Positions 6,305 through 15,569 are shown, counted from the stretch's first letter. The stretch: 64,000 nucleotides of DNA from JAVBLF01 sp031553675 (GCA_031553675.1 JAVBLF010000016.1:1-64000), one strand, 5' to 3'. Notes: generated from the sequence alone by a model not told the origin. Program-made: numbers and translations.

Positions 6305-8740
6305 ATGATCGAACTGAGACCGAAGGAATCACAAGGGAATCTCGAGAAGGCCGATGCCCTCGCGAATGCGTTGGGCATCGCTCCTTTGTGTGCCCGCCTG
6401 CTCTGCGCGCGCGGGTATGACGACATCGACTCGGCGCGCGCGTTCGTCCGCCCCGACCTTTCCATGCTGCACGATCCCTTCGCCTTCGAAGGCATGCAGG
6501 ATGCCGTCGATTGCATTTGCGCCGCCGGCGAGATGGGCGAGACGATCTGTGTGTACGGGGATTACGACGCCGACGGCATCTGCGGCACGGCCATCCTCGC
6601 GCGCTACCTCAAAACACAGGGCTTCGAGGTTCTGCCCTACATTCCGGAACGACACAACGAGGGATATGGGCTCAACAAGGCGGCGATCGAACAGATCGCT
6701 TCGCGGGGCGTCGGGCTCTTGATCACGGTCGATTGCGGCATCACGGCGCGCGAGGAAATTGCGCTCGCCTACGAATTGGGCATGGAAGTCGTGCTGACCG
6801 ATCACCACCAATGTCCGCCCATTTTGCCTGAATGCGAGGCAATCGTCAATCCACAGTGCGGGGCCTACCCCTTCCGGCACTTGTGCGGCACGGGCGTCGC
6901 CTTCAAACTCGTGCAAGCCCTCGGCGGGATTGAGGCGGCGGCGCAATACCTCGATCTGGCCGCGATCGCGACGGTGGCTGACATCGTCAGCTTGACGGAC
7001 GAAAACCGCGTGATCGTATCGGAAGGGCTCAAACGCATCGCCGCGGGACAGTGCGTCGCGGGCGTGCGGGCGCTCGCCGAGGTCAGCGGCTGTCCGGAAG
7101 GCCGTATCGACGCGGGTCAGATCGGCTTTGGCATGGCCCCCCGCATCAACGCGACCGGACGGACGGGGTCGGCGTCGCAGAGTTTGCAGCTCTTCTTGAC
7201 GGACGACCCGGCCGAAGCGCGGCGTTTGGCGTTGGGCCTCGACACGGAAAACAAACGGCGCCAGCAGATCGAGGCTGGCATCCACGATGACGCGCTGCGC
7301 CACATCGCGGCGGGACAGGCCGACCCTGCCCGCGACCCCGTGATCGTCTTGCGGGACGACGCGTGGAATTGCGGCGTGATCGGCATCGTGGCGTCGCGCC
7401 TGACGAGGCGCTACCACCGGCCGGTACTGCTCTTCGGCGGGGAAGAGGGCCAGCTCACGGCGTCGGGCCGCTCGATTCCCGGCGTGCATCTCTACGACAG
7501 CCTGTCGAAATACCGGGAGCGTTTCGTGCGTTTCGGCGGGCACGAGATGGCGGCCGGCCTGACGATCGAGGCAGCGGGCTACGACGCGTTTCGGGCCGCT
7601 TTTTTGGCCGATATGCGCGAGACACTGCCCGTCGAAGTGCTGCGGCCGGTCGCATACTACGACGCTGAAATCGCGCCCTCAGCAATCACCGAGGGTTTGG
7701 TCGATGACCTGGCTGTGCTCGCGCCCTTTGGAACGGGGCACCACGCACCGGTCTTCTGTGTGCGCGGCGAGACGCCCCAGAACGTGTTGACGATGGGGAG
7801 CGAGCACCAACACCTGCGTTTTACGGTCGGTGGGCTCGCTTGTGTCGCGTTTGGCGAGGGACAAAGCAGTACGAGGCTGCGCAACGAGCGGGTCGACCTA
7901 CTCGTGACGGCCGATCGCAACCACTTCAACGGCAAGACGAGCGTCCAAGCGCTTGTCAAGGCCATGCGTTTTGCGCCGCCGGAGGAGTTGGAGCGTTACG
8001 TCGCGGCGCGCGCGTGGAAATTTTATGATGCGCTTTGCTGTCGAATCGGATATAATAAAAGTCTGGACAATGGCGAATTTTCGCCCTGCGTGGCGGATTC
8101 GGGCGTCCGCCAGCGTTACCTCGACGCCATTCGGCATCAGGTGCAGGGGAAACTCGCGATCTGCTTTACCCCGGAAGGGGCGCTCGACCTGCTGCACACG
8201 CTGCGGCGCGAGGGGCTGATCGACGCTGTCGACCTCCACTGGGGGCGCTGCGCGGACGAGAGCGCGTACAACGCCGTGCTTTTTGCGCCCGAGATCGATC
8301 CGGACGACTTGCGGGGATTCGATCAGATCGCCGTGTGGGACGACTGCCCCGACGCGGCGGCTTGGCGCGAAATCGCCGGACTGCAAGCGCAAAGCGGCGC
8401 CTATGGCATGGATGTCGGGGCGTTTCTCGAACGGATCGCCATCCCGCGCGATCGGCTTGGACAGGCCTACCGCGCGATCGGCGCTGAAGTCAGCCGAGAG
8501 GGGCGTTACACCGACTTCGACGCTTATGCGACCGCCGTGCAAAGGCGGACGTCGATCGATCCCTTTTTGACCGTGTATGCGACGCGCGTGTTTTCGCAGC
8601 TCGGCTTGATCGCCATCAAGCGCGAGGGCTGCTTTGACGTGTCGATTGTGCCGGCGCCTCCCAAACGCGATTTGGAGGGAAGCCCGCTTTACAACGCAAG
8701 CCACCGCGCGCTCGAATCCTATCGATCGCGCGTGCGATAG
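6305..8740 (+). CDS. recJ: single-stranded-DNA exonuclease RecJ, long form
   Basis: RecJ degrades single-stranded DNA 5' to 3' in recombination and repair. Seen in the 811-residue product: motif I VYGDYDADG near residue 83, ITVDCGI near 140, the DHH motif TDHHQCPP near residue 165, then GTGVAFKLVQAL and DLAAIATVADIVSL. The DHHA1 region has GIVASRLTRRYHRPVLL and ASGRSIPGVHL, with FGGHEMAAG. The OB-fold ends near residue 565. About 230 further residues follow, more than the roughly 570-residue E. coli-type enzyme, similar to extended Clostridia RecJ proteins. The gene stands between secF and apt, its usual place. Confidence 0.95.
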   Translation: MIELRPKESQGNLEKADALANALGIAPLCARLLCARGYDDIDSARAFVRPDLSMLHDPFAFEGMQDAVDCICAAGEMGETICVYGDYDADGICGTAILARYLKTQGFEVLPYIPERHNEGYGLNKAAIEQIASRGVGLLITVDCGITAREEIALAYELGMEVVLTDHHQCPPILPECEAIVNPQCGAYPFRHLCGTGVAFKLVQALGGIEAAAQYLDLAAIATVADIVSLTDENRVIVSEGLKRIAAGQCVAGVRALAEVSGCPEGRIDAGQIGFGMAPRINATGRTGSASQSLQLFLTDDPAEARRLALGLDTENKRRQQIEAGIHDDALRHIAAGQADPARDPVIVLRDDAWNCGVIGIVASRLTRRYHRPVLLFGGEEGQLTASGRSIPGVHLYDSLSKYRERFVRFGGHEMAAGLTIEAAGYDAFRAAFLADMRETLPVEVLRPVAYYDAEIAPSAITEGLVDDLAVLAPFGTGHHAPVFCVRGETPQNVLTMGSEHQHLRFTVGGLACVAFGEGQSSTRLRNERVDLLVTADRNHFNGKTSVQALVKAMRFAPPEELERYVAARAWKFYDALCCRIGYNKSLDNGEFSPCVADSGVRQRYLDAIRHQVQGKLAICFTPEGALDLLHTLRREGLIDAVDLHWGRCADESAYNAVLFAPEIDPDDLRGFDQIAVWDDCPDAAAWREIAGLQAQSGAYGMDVGAFLERIAIPRDRLGQAYRAIGAEVSREGRYTDFDAYATAVQRRTSIDPFLTVYATRVFSQLGLIAIKREGCFDVSIVPAPPKRDLEGSPLYNASHRALESYRSRVR

Positions 8741-8782
8741 CAGCGCAAAAGGCTGCCGAATTGGAACGAGGGGGTATTCCAG

Positions 8783-9298
8783 GTGGATCTAAAAGCGACC
8801 ATTCGAAACATACCCGATTTTCCCGCACCGGGGGTGCAGTTCAAGGACGTGACGACCCTTATGAAAGACGGCCCTGCCTTTCACGAGATGGTCGAACACC
8901 TGCGCGAATCGCTTCGGGGCGTAGCGGTTGACGTGATCATCGGTCCGGAAGCGCGGGGATTCCTTTTCGGCGCACCGCTCGCCTACGCGATGGAGATCGG
9001 TTTCATCTTGGCGCGCAAGCCCGGAAAGCTGCCAGCCGCGACGATCGGTTACGAGTACCAGCTCGAATACGGCGTCGATGCGCTCGAAGTCCATGCGGAC
9101 GCGCTGCTGCCGGGCATGAAGGTCGCGATCGTTGACGACCTCCTCGCGACAGGAGGCACGTCGGCGGCGCTGGCCAAACTCGTCGAGAAGGCGGGCGCGA
9201 CGGTTTCAGCCATCCGTTTCGCGATCGAGCTGAAGGACCTTGACGGACGCGAGGCGCTCAAGGGCTACGACGTCGATGCGATCATCGCGTTTGATTGA
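8783..9298 (+). CDS. apt: adenine phosphoribosyltransferase
   Basis: The enzyme converts adenine plus PRPP to AMP (purine salvage). The 171-residue protein starts DLKATIRNIPDFPAPGVQFKD, the Apt signature, has GPEARGFLFGAPLAY, and carries the PRPP-binding loop VAIVDDLLATGGTSAAL near residue 113. The start is GTG at 8783 with GAGGGGG upstream. It sits directly before the (p)ppGpp synthetase gene, as in many Firmicutes. Confidence 0.97.
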   Translation: MDLKATIRNIPDFPAPGVQFKDVTTLMKDGPAFHEMVEHLRESLRGVAVDVIIGPEARGFLFGAPLAYAMEIGFILARKPGKLPAATIGYEYQLEYGVDALEVHADALLPGMKVAIVDDLLATGGTSAALAKLVEKAGATVSAIRFAIELKDLDGREALKGYDVDAIIAFD

Positions 9299-9342
9299 CG
9301 TTCGAACGCCTTCGAGTGGGGACACATAGGATACTGAAGTAG

Positions 9343-11910
9343 ATGCAGGGCGCGATGAAACGCCCTGTTGCGTTTTCCGCGAAAGGATCAGGATCGCGAT
9401 TGAATACCGCTGCCAATGACGCTGCCAAACGCGCCAAAACGTCGAAGAACAAGCTGATCACAAAACTGCGCGAGACGATCGCCTACGCCAGCCAAGAGGC
9501 CACGGATACCAGCCTCGAGCTTTGCGTGCGCGCGCTCGACGCGTTCGAAGCCAGCCTCGTCGACGAAAACGCACCCTGGCCCAACTGCGTGCCGCTCTCC
9601 AAATCGCAGATCCAGGGGATTCTTTTTGATGAGCCGGCATCGTTTGGCTACGAGCCGCGCGAAGTCGAAAAACCCAGCCAGCTCCGCTTCCGGATGCTGC
9701 GCGATCGCGTGCGCGTCGAAAGCGGCAAACGCGATCTGATGTGGCGCTTTGTCGCAGCCTTTCCCGACGAGGATGCCGTGCGCTTCAAGCGGGCAGAGGA
9801 CTTCGCCGATCAAGCCCACATCGGGCAGTTCCGCGACTCGGGCGAGCCTTACGTCATCCACCCGATCGAAGTGGCGGAGATCATCCTGTCGATGGGCATG
9901 GACACGGACGCCATCATCACCGGCCTTTTGCACGACACCGTCGAGGACAATCCCAACATCACGAGCGAGATGCTCGCGCAGGAGTTTTCGCCCAGCATCG
10001 CGGCGCTCGTCGAGGGCGTCACGAAGCTGACAAAGGCCAGCTTTGGCGGCACCCAGAGCAAGGAAAACCAACAGGCCGAAAACGTCCGCAAAATGTTCCT
10101 GGCCATGGCCAAGGACATCCGCGTGATCCCGATCAAGCTCTGTGATCGCCTGCACAACATGCGCACACTCGAATACTGCCGCAGCGACAAACGCATCCGC
10201 AAGGCGCGCGAGACGCTCGACATCTACGCGCCCTTGGCGCACCGCCTGGGGATGGGGCAGCTCAAGAGCGAGCTCGAAGATCAATCTTTCATGCACCTTT
10301 ATCCCGAGGCGTATGAGGACATCAAGGGCAAAGTCGAGCGCTTCCAGGTCGCGCGCGGGGAGTTTTTGCGCGAAGCCATGGCGTCCATTCGCGCCGTCAT
10401 GGAAGAAAATGGCATCGTCGGCGAGGTCAGCGGCCGTCCCAAGCACCTCTACAGCATCTACCGGAAGATGCAGACCCAGAACCTGAGCTTCGACGAGGTA
10501 TACGACCTGATGGCGATCCGCGCGGTCACGCAGACCGTCGGCGATTGCTACAACTTGTTGGGGCTGGTGCACCAGATCTGGCGACCACTTCCGGGGCGCA
10601 TCAAGGACTATATCTCGACGCCGAAGCCCAACGGCTACAAGTCGCTCCACACGACGCTGATCGGCGAGTCGGGTGCGCCCTTTGAAGTGCAAATCCGGAC
10701 CGAGGCGATGCACAAAACGGCGGAATACGGGATCGCGGCGCACTGGAAGTACAAAGAGGGGCGGAAGGATTCCAACCACCTCGACTTCGTGCTCGACTGG
10801 GTGCGCCAACTCATGGAGGAAAAAGTCGAGAACTCGACCGAGTTCATGCAGATCCTCATGTTCGACTTTTTCAGCGAGTACGTTTTCGTCTTCACGCCCG
10901 AGGGCGACGTGATCGACCTCGTCAGCGGCGCGACGCCGATCGATTTCGCCTACCGGATTCACAGCGCGATCGGAAACCGTTGCCAGGGCGCGCGCGTCAA
11001 CGGCAAGATCGTGCCGCTCGACTACAAGCTCCAGATGGGCGACATCGTCGAGATCATCACGGCCAGCACGCTGACGGGGCCACACCGAGATTGGCTGAAC
11101 ATCGTCAAAACGCATCAGGCGCGCAACAAGATCCGTTCGTGGTTCAAGAAGGAGCTCAAAGAGGAGTACATTCAGGACGGCCGCGATAAATTGGTGGCCG
11201 AGGCCAAAAAGCAGGGCTACGTGCTCAGCAAGATCCTGCGCGAAGAACAGGTGCCCATCCTCTTCAAAAAGCTCAGCCTCAACACCCTCGACGACCTCTA
11301 CGCAGCCGTGGGTGGCGGCAGCGTCATGACGGCGCAAGTCATTCCGCGCCTGATCGACGAATTCAACGCCGCCGACAAAGAAGCCGAACAAGCGCGCATG
11401 CTCGAAGAGCTGGCCGAACGCCAGGCGACCCAGCGCTCCTCCAAGCGCGATTCGATCGACAACGGCATCGTCGTCAAGGGCGAAAGCGGCATGCTCGTGC
11501 GCATTGCCCGCTGCTGTACGCCTCTGCCCGGCGACCCGATCGTCGGCTACATCACGCGGGGCCGCGGCGTGTCGGTGCACCGCGCCGATTGCAGCAACAT
11601 CCAAAACCTTTCGGACGGTGCGGTGCGCCTGATCGACGTCGAGTGGGCGACCTCCGGCGCCAAGAGCGGCAAGTTTTCGGCGCAAATCAAGCTGGACGCC
11701 CTCGAGCGACCCGGCCTGATGATGGACGTATCGCGGCTTTTCATGAGCATGAACATCAACCTGTCGGGCATCAACGCCAAAACCGACAAGGAAATGATCT
11801 CCCACTTTACCCTCGAGTTCGACGTGCGCGACAGCGAGCACCTCGATCACGTCATTCGCCAACTCGCCTCGATCCGCGGGGTTCTGGGGGTTTCGAGGGT
11901 TCACGCCTAG
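9343..11910 (+). CDS. rel: bifunctional (p)ppGpp synthetase/hydrolase (Rel)
   Basis: This is the long RSH protein that makes and degrades (p)ppGpp, the stringent-response alarmone. Domain order in the product: HD hydrolase (GLLHDTVEDN near residue 188), synthetase domain (GRIKDYISTPKPNGYKSLHTT near 410), TGS domain (VFTPEGDVIDLVSGATPIDFAY near 515), a zinc-finger-like region with ARCCTPLPGDPIVGYITRGRG, and a C-terminal ACT domain. At 855 residues it is about 100 longer than usual, because of an Ala/Lys-rich N-terminal extension before the HD domain. The start is uncertain: ATG 9343, ATG 9355 or TTG 9400 (behind AAAGGATCAGGA) are all possible. Confidence 0.95.
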   Translation: MQGAMKRPVAFSAKGSGSRLNTAANDAAKRAKTSKNKLITKLRETIAYASQEATDTSLELCVRALDAFEASLVDENAPWPNCVPLSKSQIQGILFDEPASFGYEPREVEKPSQLRFRMLRDRVRVESGKRDLMWRFVAAFPDEDAVRFKRAEDFADQAHIGQFRDSGEPYVIHPIEVAEIILSMGMDTDAIITGLLHDTVEDNPNITSEMLAQEFSPSIAALVEGVTKLTKASFGGTQSKENQQAENVRKMFLAMAKDIRVIPIKLCDRLHNMRTLEYCRSDKRIRKARETLDIYAPLAHRLGMGQLKSELEDQSFMHLYPEAYEDIKGKVERFQVARGEFLREAMASIRAVMEENGIVGEVSGRPKHLYSIYRKMQTQNLSFDEVYDLMAIRAVTQTVGDCYNLLGLVHQIWRPLPGRIKDYISTPKPNGYKSLHTTLIGESGAPFEVQIRTEAMHKTAEYGIAAHWKYKEGRKDSNHLDFVLDWVRQLMEEKVENSTEFMQILMFDFFSEYVFVFTPEGDVIDLVSGATPIDFAYRIHSAIGNRCQGARVNGKIVPLDYKLQMGDIVEIITASTLTGPHRDWLNIVKTHQARNKIRSWFKKELKEEYIQDGRDKLVAEAKKQGYVLSKILREEQVPILFKKLSLNTLDDLYAAVGGGSVMTAQVIPRLIDEFNAADKEAEQARMLEELAERQATQRSSKRDSIDNGIVVKGESGMLVRIARCCTPLPGDPIVGYITRGRGVSVHRADCSNIQNLSDGAVRLIDVEWATSGAKSGKFSAQIKLDALERPGLMMDVSRLFMSMNINLSGINAKTDKEMISHFTLEFDVRDSEHLDHVIRQLASIRGVLGVSRVHA

Positions 11911-12035
11911 GAGACGGGAACGCGCTTTTTTGAAAAAAAGCTGCGCAAAAAACTTCATACCCGATCCCTTTCGCGCCTCACTCCGTTCGCGCGAATCGAG
12001 TGTTTTCGGGGATGAAATGGGGGAGGACATTCGCT

Positions 12036-12485
12036 TTGAGGGCGGTTTTGCAACGCGTCACATCCGCGTCGGTCGCGGTGGATCAGGAGATCGTTGGGAA
12101 GATCGAAAAGGGGCTTTTGGTCTTGCTGGGCGTCGAGTCGGGCGATACAGATGCCGATCTCGATTACGTCGTCGAGAAGTTGGCTGTGCTGCGCATTTTC
12201 GAGGACGACGGCGGCAAGATGAACCGTTCCGTACAGGATGTCGGGGGCGGCATACTTCTGGTGTCGCAGTTTACGCTCTGCGCCGACGTTCGCAAGGGGA
12301 GGCGGCCGGGTTTCGATCAGGCGGCGCGTCCAGAAGAAGCGGAAAGCCAATATCGGGCTTGTGCGGACAAACTACGCGCCAGAGGGATACCGATCGAGAT
12401 GGGTGTGTTCGGCGCGGACATGGCGGTCGCGCTCGTGAACGACGGTCCGGTGACGATCATTTTGGACAGCCGAAAGCGGATATAG
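12036..12485 (+). CDS. dtd: D-aminoacyl-tRNA deacylase
   Basis: Dtd removes D-amino acids (and glycine from tRNA-Ala) from mischarged tRNAs. The 149-residue protein begins LRAVLQRVTSASV, carries GGGILLVSQFTLCADVRKGRRPGF near residue 70, and ends with VNDGPVTIILDS, matching the SQFTL and NGPVT active-site motifs (the second as NDGPVT). TTG 12036 is preceded by GGAGG nine bases upstream and matches the family N-terminus; the ATG at 12000 would add a leader of 12 residues. It belongs to the rel-dtd-MBL-hemZ block. Confidence 0.95.
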   Translation: MRAVLQRVTSASVAVDQEIVGKIEKGLLVLLGVESGDTDADLDYVVEKLAVLRIFEDDGGKMNRSVQDVGGGILLVSQFTLCADVRKGRRPGFDQAARPEEAESQYRACADKLRARGIPIEMGVFGADMAVALVNDGPVTIILDSRKRI

Positions 12486-12494
12486 GGATACGAT

Positions 12495-13175
12495 ATGCAG
12501 ACTTGGACATCGAATGGCACCGTCGTAGAGCGCGTCGTGTGTTATGCCTACGGCATGGGGAACAACAGTTATTTGCTCTACCAAGAGGGGCAGGGAAGCT
12601 GCATCGTCGTCGATCCCGCCGGAACGGGCGAGGAATTGCTCGCCGCGCTGGCAGAGAAGGACCTGACGCCGGTCTGGATCTTGCTTACGCATGGCCACTT
12701 CGACCACATCCGCGGCATATCTGCCTTGGAAGAGAGATTCGGTGTGATTCCGATCGCGGTTCACGAAGGCGATGCCGCCATGCTGACCAATGCCAGACAG
12801 AACATGAGCTTGCCTTTCACGGGGCATGGGCTGGTTTTGCACGAGGCAGAGCGCCTTTTGAGCGACGGCGAAGCGTTCGAAGCCGTGGGCGTAACGCTGC
12901 GCGTGCTGCACACGCCGGGGCACAGCGAGGGAAGCGTTTGCTTTCTCGTAGGCGACCTTCTGCTGACCGGCGACACGCTGTTTCGCCTCGGTGCGGGCCG
13001 CAGCGACATGCCCGGCGGCGACGTGCAGGCGCTGATCCGCTCGCTCGGCATGCTCTTCGCGTTGCCGGGGGAGTACGTCGTCTTGCCCGGGCACGAGAAA
13101 GAAAGCCAACTCTCGTTCGAACGGACGCAAAATACCTTTATGAAGTACTACGCGCCACAACTGCTGCGTGAATGA
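12495..13175 (+). CDS. MBL-fold metallo-hydrolase (glyoxalase II-like)
   Basis: The 226-residue product shows the metallo-beta-lactamase motif THGHFDH (HxHxDH) near residue 70, LHTPGHSEGSVCF with the next metal His, GDTLFRLGAGRSD with the bridging Asp, and LPGHEKES with the final His. It therefore binds two metals. Members of this branch next to dtd and hemZ are often annotated hydroxyacylglutathione hydrolase-like, but the true substrate is unknown. It starts nine bases after dtd, with GGATACGAT before the ATG. Confidence 0.9.
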   Translation: MQTWTSNGTVVERVVCYAYGMGNNSYLLYQEGQGSCIVVDPAGTGEELLAALAEKDLTPVWILLTHGHFDHIRGISALEERFGVIPIAVHEGDAAMLTNARQNMSLPFTGHGLVLHEAERLLSDGEAFEAVGVTLRVLHTPGHSEGSVCFLVGDLLLTGDTLFRLGAGRSDMPGGDVQALIRSLGMLFALPGEYVVLPGHEKESQLSFERTQNTFMKYYAPQLLRE

Positions 13176-13184
13176 GGGCGAAGC

Positions 13185-14783
13185 GTGCGAAATATTTTCC
13201 TCAAAAGTGATTTCCCCGGCTTGTTCAACGAGATCGGCGAAGTCATACGAAGTCTGGCGGGTGCCTGTGAGATCGTCGCGCAGGAAGACGCGTCCGGCAA
13301 CGAAGTCCTGTCCGAAGCCGACGTTTCGACGTCAGATATGTCAGAGTCCGGCGTTTCGACGTCGGGTGTGTCAGAGTCCGACGTTTCGACGTCGGGTGTG
13401 TCAGAGTCCGATGTTTCGGCCTCGACCTCGATCGGCGAGGGGGAGGCCGTTTTGCTGTGCAAGCGGGAGGGGCAAGGAATCGCGGCTCGTTTCCAACCAT
13501 GGGGTGGAAGCGAAACTGTTTCCGTTCGCACGATCCCAGTCGGACGCGATGCGCTGGAATCTAAGCGCTTTTTAATCCGTGCCGGCAAGCGTGCGGTGTT
13601 CGAGGCACTTCGTCCGCACTTCGACACGCCGACGCCCTGGGGCTGTCTGACCGGCATCCGTCCGACTAAACTGGCGCGCGAATCTGTGCGCAAAGAAGGG
13701 GAGGAAGCTGCCCGCAAGCGTTTTGCCGAAGAGTTTCTCGTCGCGCCGGACAAGATCGATCTCGCTTTTTCGATCGTCAGGCGGCAAGAAAGTCTGCTCG
13801 CGTCGATTCGCGCCAAGGACTTCGACCTTTACGTCGGCATCCCCTTTTGCCCGACGCGCTGCCATTACTGCTCTTTCGCCTCCTATCCGATCGGGAAGGG
13901 CGCGCGTGTGGAGGCGTATCTCGAAGCCCTCCAGCGCGAGGTTCGCGCCAACCTGCTGATCGCACAGCGCGAGGGCTGGCGGGTGCGAAGCGTATACATC
14001 GGCGGGGGGACGCCGACGGCGCTGCGTTGCGACCAATTGGAAGGGCTGCTAGAACATGTCCTCGAAGGGGCAGGGGGCTACGGGCTGGAATTCACCGTCG
14101 AAGCGGGGCGGCCGGACAGCATCGACGCGGACAAACTGCGCGCATTGAAGGTTTTGGGTGTGACTCGTCTGAGCGTCAACCCACAGACCATGAACGCCGT
14201 GACCCTCGAACGCATGGGGCGCGCGCACACGCCGGAGCAGGTCGTCGAGAGCGTATGGCTTGCGCGATCCTTGGGGTATACTTGTCTCAACATGGATCTG
14301 ATCGTCGGCTTGCCGGGCGAAAACGAGGCGATGGTCGAGCGGACATTGGAAGAAATCCAAAAGCTCGCGCCTGAAAACTTGACCGTTCACACACTTGCAA
14401 TCAAGCGATCGTCGAAGCTGAAAGAGCAGCTCGATGAAACGCCCTTGCCGAACGCCGAAACGGCTGCGCGCATGGTTGCGCTGTCGCGGGACATGGCCGA
14501 CAGAATGGGGCTGAAGCCTTACTACATGTACCGACAGAAGTACATGAGCGGCAACCTGGAAAACGTGGGCTACGCCTCGTCGGGCATGGAATCGGTCTAC
14601 AACGTCGACATCATGGAAGAAACCGTGCCCATCCTCGCGCTGGGGGCAGGCGCGATCAGCAAATGGAATTTCGAGGGCGGGCGGATCGAGCGCGTCGTCA
14701 ACCCCAAAGACATCGACACATACATCGCGAAAATCGATGCCCAGACAGAATGCCGAGCGCAACTTATGCGTCGCGATTCGTGA
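13185..14783 (+). CDS. hemZ: radical SAM coproporphyrinogen oxidase-like HemZ
   Basis: HemZ is a HemN-like radical SAM protein. The cluster motif FCPTRCHYCSFAS (CxxxCxxC) is at about residue 222, followed by YIGGGTPTALRCDQLE, LTVHTLAIKRSSKLKE, and PYYMYRQKYMSGNLENVGYA, which is typical of HemZ rather than HemW. The N-terminal THUMP-like region of about 160 residues is interrupted around residues 43-82 by a Ser/Val-rich repeat. No other haem genes are nearby, so a role outside haem synthesis is possible. The start is GTG 13185 with a weak GAGGG ahead. The gene lies at the end of the rel-dtd block, as in Clostridia. Confidence 0.92.
   Translation: MRNIFLKSDFPGLFNEIGEVIRSLAGACEIVAQEDASGNEVLSEADVSTSDMSESGVSTSGVSESDVSTSGVSESDVSASTSIGEGEAVLLCKREGQGIAARFQPWGGSETVSVRTIPVGRDALESKRFLIRAGKRAVFEALRPHFDTPTPWGCLTGIRPTKLARESVRKEGEEAARKRFAEEFLVAPDKIDLAFSIVRRQESLLASIRAKDFDLYVGIPFCPTRCHYCSFASYPIGKGARVEAYLEALQREVRANLLIAQREGWRVRSVYIGGGTPTALRCDQLEGLLEHVLEGAGGYGLEFTVEAGRPDSIDADKLRALKVLGVTRLSVNPQTMNAVTLERMGRAHTPEQVVESVWLARSLGYTCLNMDLIVGLPGENEAMVERTLEEIQKLAPENLTVHTLAIKRSSKLKEQLDETPLPNAETAARMVALSRDMADRMGLKPYYMYRQKYMSGNLENVGYASSGMESVYNVDIMEETVPILALGAGAISKWNFEGGRIERVVNPKDIDTYIAKIDAQTECRAQLMRRDS
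13311..13430 (+). repeat. 30-bp tandem repeat inside hemZ
   Basis: There are four consecutive 30-base units (13311, 13341, 13371, 13401). Units 2 and 3 differ by one base, and units 1 and 4 are degenerate. Being a multiple of three, the repeat keeps frame and encodes a decapeptide of the form SESDVSTSGV, giving a Ser-rich acidic stretch in the N-terminal domain. Near-identity of the central units suggests recent slippage or unequal crossover. Confidence 0.9.
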
Positions 14784-14840
14784 TTCAAAAATTCATGTAT
14801 GCAAACGCATATCACGGATATATGAATTGCATTCACCTAC

Positions 14841-14869
14841 TTTACAGCATCTTGCCGATAAGCTATAAT
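14841..14869 (+). promoter_or_regulatory. promoter of the small lipoprotein gene
   Basis: TTTACA (14841-14846) and TATAAT (14864-14869) have an exact 17-base spacer. The expected transcript leader is about 75 bases. The sequence from 14784 to 14840 is AT-rich and holds no gene. Confidence 0.8.
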
Positions 14870-14948
14870 GATTGAGGTGTTTGCATCTCATATTACGCGC
14901 ATTGGACTTGATGTAAATATCGGAATTTTTTAGGATCATGGAGGAAGA

Positions 14949-15302
14949 ATGATGAAATTGCGGAGACCCTTGGCCCTCGTGATGGCCATCCTGATCTGCC
15001 TGTCGATGCTGGCGGGTTGCGGTGCCAACACCAAAAAGGACTACGAAGCGTGGCTGACCAAGACGACGGAAGAAATGAATGCGCTGGCGCAAAAGGGCGC
15101 TGATGTGATGGCAGCCCAGGATCCTGCGGTGGCGACCACGTACTACGACGAAGCCATCACTTCGTTTGACAAATGGATCAAAGAAGCGGGCGAGATCAAA
15201 GTTCCGAGCGATATGCAACAGGATCACCAGACGCTCGTCGATGCGCTGACGACACAGAAAAGCACGCTCGATCAACTGAAAAACTTGATTCCCGCGCAAT
15301 AA
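14949..15302 (+). CDS. small putative lipoprotein, about 117 residues
   Basis: The N-terminus MMKLRRPLALVMAILICLSMLAGC is a lipoprotein signal peptide ending in lipobox LAGC, so the mature protein (about 93 residues) should be lipid-anchored outside the membrane. The mature part is mostly predicted helical, with Asp/Lys/Gln-rich repeats of hydrophobic spacing (TTEEMNALAQKGADVM, TTYYDEAITSFDKWI, TQKSTLDQLKNL). I do not recognise a family. Its own strong promoter and GGAGGAAG ribosome site support expression. It is monocistronic: a hairpin-repeat patch follows at once. Confidence 0.8.
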   Translation: MMKLRRPLALVMAILICLSMLAGCGANTKKDYEAWLTKTTEEMNALAQKGADVMAAQDPAVATTYYDEAITSFDKWIKEAGEIKVPSDMQQDHQTLVDALTTQKSTLDQLKNLIPAQ

Positions 15303-15303
15303 G

Positions 15304-15451
15304 GCACCCCGCTAGCACCCCATAAATCTTCGATTTGTGGGCACCCCGCTAGCACCCCATAAATCTTCGATTTGTGGGGGCCCCGCTCGTACCCCATAAA
15401 TCTTCGATTTGTGGGGGCCCCGCTCGCACCCCGAAAATGTGCCCCCCGTCG
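15304..15451. repeat. 37-bp tandem hairpin repeats
   Basis: Three successive 37-base units start at 15304, 15341 and 15378, with a degenerate fourth from 15415. Units 1 and 2 are identical. Each contains CCCCATAAATC-TTC-GATTTGTGGGG, an 11-bp stem with one G-T pair and a three-base loop. There are no spacers, so this is not a CRISPR array. Short reverse-strand reading frames across it just translate the repeat. Confidence 0.9.
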
Positions 15452-15471
15452 CAAGGAACGCGTAACATCGA

Positions 15472-15501
15472 AAAGCCCGCCATGATCTTGGCGGGCTTTT
15501 C
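15472..15501. terminator. bidirectional terminator between lipoprotein and arcC
   Basis: AAAAGCCCGCC pairs with GGCGGGCTTTT around an eight-base loop. The flanking A and T runs allow termination in both directions for the two convergent genes. Confidence 0.75.
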
Positions 15502-15506
15502 GGCGC

Positions 15507-15569
15507 CCCGCGAATGGGAATTCGCGGGAGGCAAAAGTTCTTTTGGTACTTTTCTTTCAAGAAAAGTAC
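15507..15569. repeat. two further intergenic hairpins
   Basis: CCCGCGAAT (15507-15515) pairs with ATTCGCGGG (15520-15528). GTACTTTTCTT (15546-15556) pairs with AAGAAAAGTAC (15559-15569). With the repeats and terminator they make a block of stems between 15304 and 15569. No coding potential is visible on either strand that fits the neighbouring genes. Confidence 0.7.

Noticed and set aside
9388..12030. 880-residue open frame on the minus strand across rel
   Set aside because: It is a shadow of the rel gene in high-GC DNA. The plus-strand frame has all RSH domains, while the minus frame has no recognisable domain and a composition rich in Arg, His, Asp and Val.
15304..15451. CRISPR-like repeat array
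   Set aside because: Units are directly abutting with no spacers, and no cas genes are present.
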